6,833 nt of DNA from Candidatus Omnitrophota bacterium (GTDB taxonomy: Bacteria; Omnitrophota; Gorgyraeia; Aquiviventales; Aquiviventaceae), in assembly GCA_016180605.1 (NCBI GenBank), contig JACPAW010000098.1, positions 1-6,833 on the forward strand, written 5' to 3'. Position numbers and translations under genes: made by a program. A model generated the notes under the pieces. The model had not been told where the DNA came from. It saw only the letters and a program-made list of their open reading frames with translations, and did no database searches. The first letter of the stretch is position 1; every line of letters begins with the position of its first letter. Of this stretch, positions 6,013-6,833 are shown piece after piece.

Positions 6013-6833
6013 ATGAGTCCCCTTCAGCTTTTCTGCCAACAACTCATCAATGGCCTGACCTTAGGGTCCATCTATGCGTTAATCGCCCTTGGCTACACCA
6101 TGATCTATGGGGTTCTTCAATTGATTAACTTTGCTCACGGGGAAGTATTCATGGTCGGGGCTTATGCCGCACTCGGAATCGTGCTGTGGATGGGCGGCTC
6201 TGCCGCAAGTACAGGTTCTGCTTGGTGGGTTACTTGGATATTCTGCGCAGCCGGTGCCATGGCAACCTGCGGACTACTCGGTCTTGCCATGGAGCGTTTG
6301 GCGTATCGTCCTCTGCGGCAAGCCCCGCGTTTGAATGCCCTCATTACGGCAATTGGTCTTTCCCTCATTCTTCAAAATGCGTTGATGATTCTCTCGGGAG
6401 CCACGGATCGGCCGTTCCCCAGCCTCATTCCTCCTCTTCGATGGGAATGGAATGGAGTGATGGTTACTTTGATGCAGGTCATGGTGTGGACGGCAAGCGG
6501 CCTTCTGATGATTCTTCTTCGAGCCCTGGTCATGGGAACGCGCCTTGGAGTGGCCATGCGGGCTACGGCTCAAGACTTAAAAGCGTGTGCCATCTTGGGT
6601 CTTCCCATTGACCGGATCATTGCAGCGACCTTTGCGCTGGGATCCCTTTTGGCTGGCATTGGAGGATTCCTTTTTGGATTGAACTATGGGACGATTAATT
6701 TCCACGATGGCTATTCGGTGGGTCTTAAGGCTTTTACGGCTGCGGTTCTTGGCGGAATCGGCAACATCCCAGGGGCCATGGTGGGAGGCTTGCTGTTGGG
6801 ATTGCTGGAAGGCTTGGGAGCCGGATATCTTTC
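6013..6833 (+). CDS. livH: LivH-type ABC permease, 3'-truncated
   Basis: An open frame from the ATG at 6013 runs to the right edge without a stop, giving about 273 residues of a family usually near 290-310, so only the end is missing. It encodes one of the two membrane-spanning subunits of a Liv-type importer. The N-terminus has the LivH pattern NGLTLGSIYALIALGYTMIYG (residues 13-33), followed by LINFAHGE (37-44). Later come MERLAYRPLR, the cytoplasmic coupling region GVAMRATAQDLKACAILG, and DRIIAATFALGSLLAGIGG. The near-terminal GLKAFTAAVLGGIGNIPGAMVGG is also diagnostic. Most of the rest is hydrophobic, consistent with about eight membrane segments. AAGG at 5998-6001, 11 bases upstream, is the only ribosome binding site candidate. 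The 113-base gap from livK holds the heptamer array. LivM, LivG and LivF of this system presumably follow outside the window. Confidence 0.95.
   Translation, partial: MSPLQLFCQQLINGLTLGSIYALIALGYTMIYGVLQLINFAHGEVFMVGAYAALGIVLWMGGSAASTGSAWWVTWIFCAAGAMATCGLLGLAMERLAYRPLRQAPRLNALITAIGLSLILQNALMILSGATDRPFPSLIPPLRWEWNGVMVTLMQVMVWTASGLLMILLRALVMGTRLGVAMRATAQDLKACAILGLPIDRIIAATFALGSLLAGIGGFLFGLNYGTINFHDGYSVGLKAFTAAVLGGIGNIPGAMVGGLLLGLLEGLGAGYL

Noticed and set aside
6186..6611. Plus-strand 141-codon frame overlapping livH
   Set aside because: The LivH frame from 6013 to the edge carries all family motifs; this alternate frame is low in complexity and has no family resemblance.
1..6833. CRISPR array, tRNA, rRNA or insertion sequence
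   Set aside because: No regularly spaced long direct repeats, cloverleaf-like segments, rRNA-like stretches or transposase frames were seen on either strand.

Overview
The window falls into two parts that look as if they come from different organisms, joined in a short gene-poor strip at about 1577-1640. The left part (1-1576) is A/T-rich. It uses AGA and ATA codons freely and has an archaeal-style promoter (purine-rich BRE plus TATA-like box) before a small AbrB/MazE-fold regulator. It therefore looks archaeal, possibly from a small-genome lineage, but the phylum cannot be fixed from sequence alone. It carries the C-terminal two-thirds or so of a branched-chain-amino-acid-type (Liv/HAAT) substrate-binding protein, a complete LivF-type ATPase, and the regulator, which has a perfect 8-3-8 palindrome between its TATA box and start codon.

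The right part (about 1640-6833) has a higher G+C content and bacterial-style signals: a sigma70-like promoter at 1748-1776 and an AGGAG ribosome binding site. It begins with a short remnant of an Rhs/YD-repeat protein, broken by an 8-bp tandem duplication. A tightly packed set of genes follows, all on the + strand: a DUF502 membrane protein, a membrane-bound proton-pumping pyrophosphatase (hppA) with the K+-independent signature, a LivK-type lipoprotein, and a LivH permease that runs off the right edge. The livK-livH gap holds ten heptamers in two opposed blocks of five, a kind of intergenic repeat seen in several environmental bacterial phyla. The host is probably a Gram-negative environmental bacterium; I cannot name the phylum.

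Functionally, both halves point to ABC import of amino acids or related small amides. On the right, the importer follows directly on a PPi-driven proton pump. The two Liv gene sets should not be read as one operon: they differ in composition and signals and each has its own substrate-binding protein. The main question is whether the junction is a real transfer boundary or an assembly chimera. No clearly new defence or mobile system is visible. The most unusual items are the junction, the regulator palindrome, the repaired-by-eye Rhs fragment and the opposed heptamer array.
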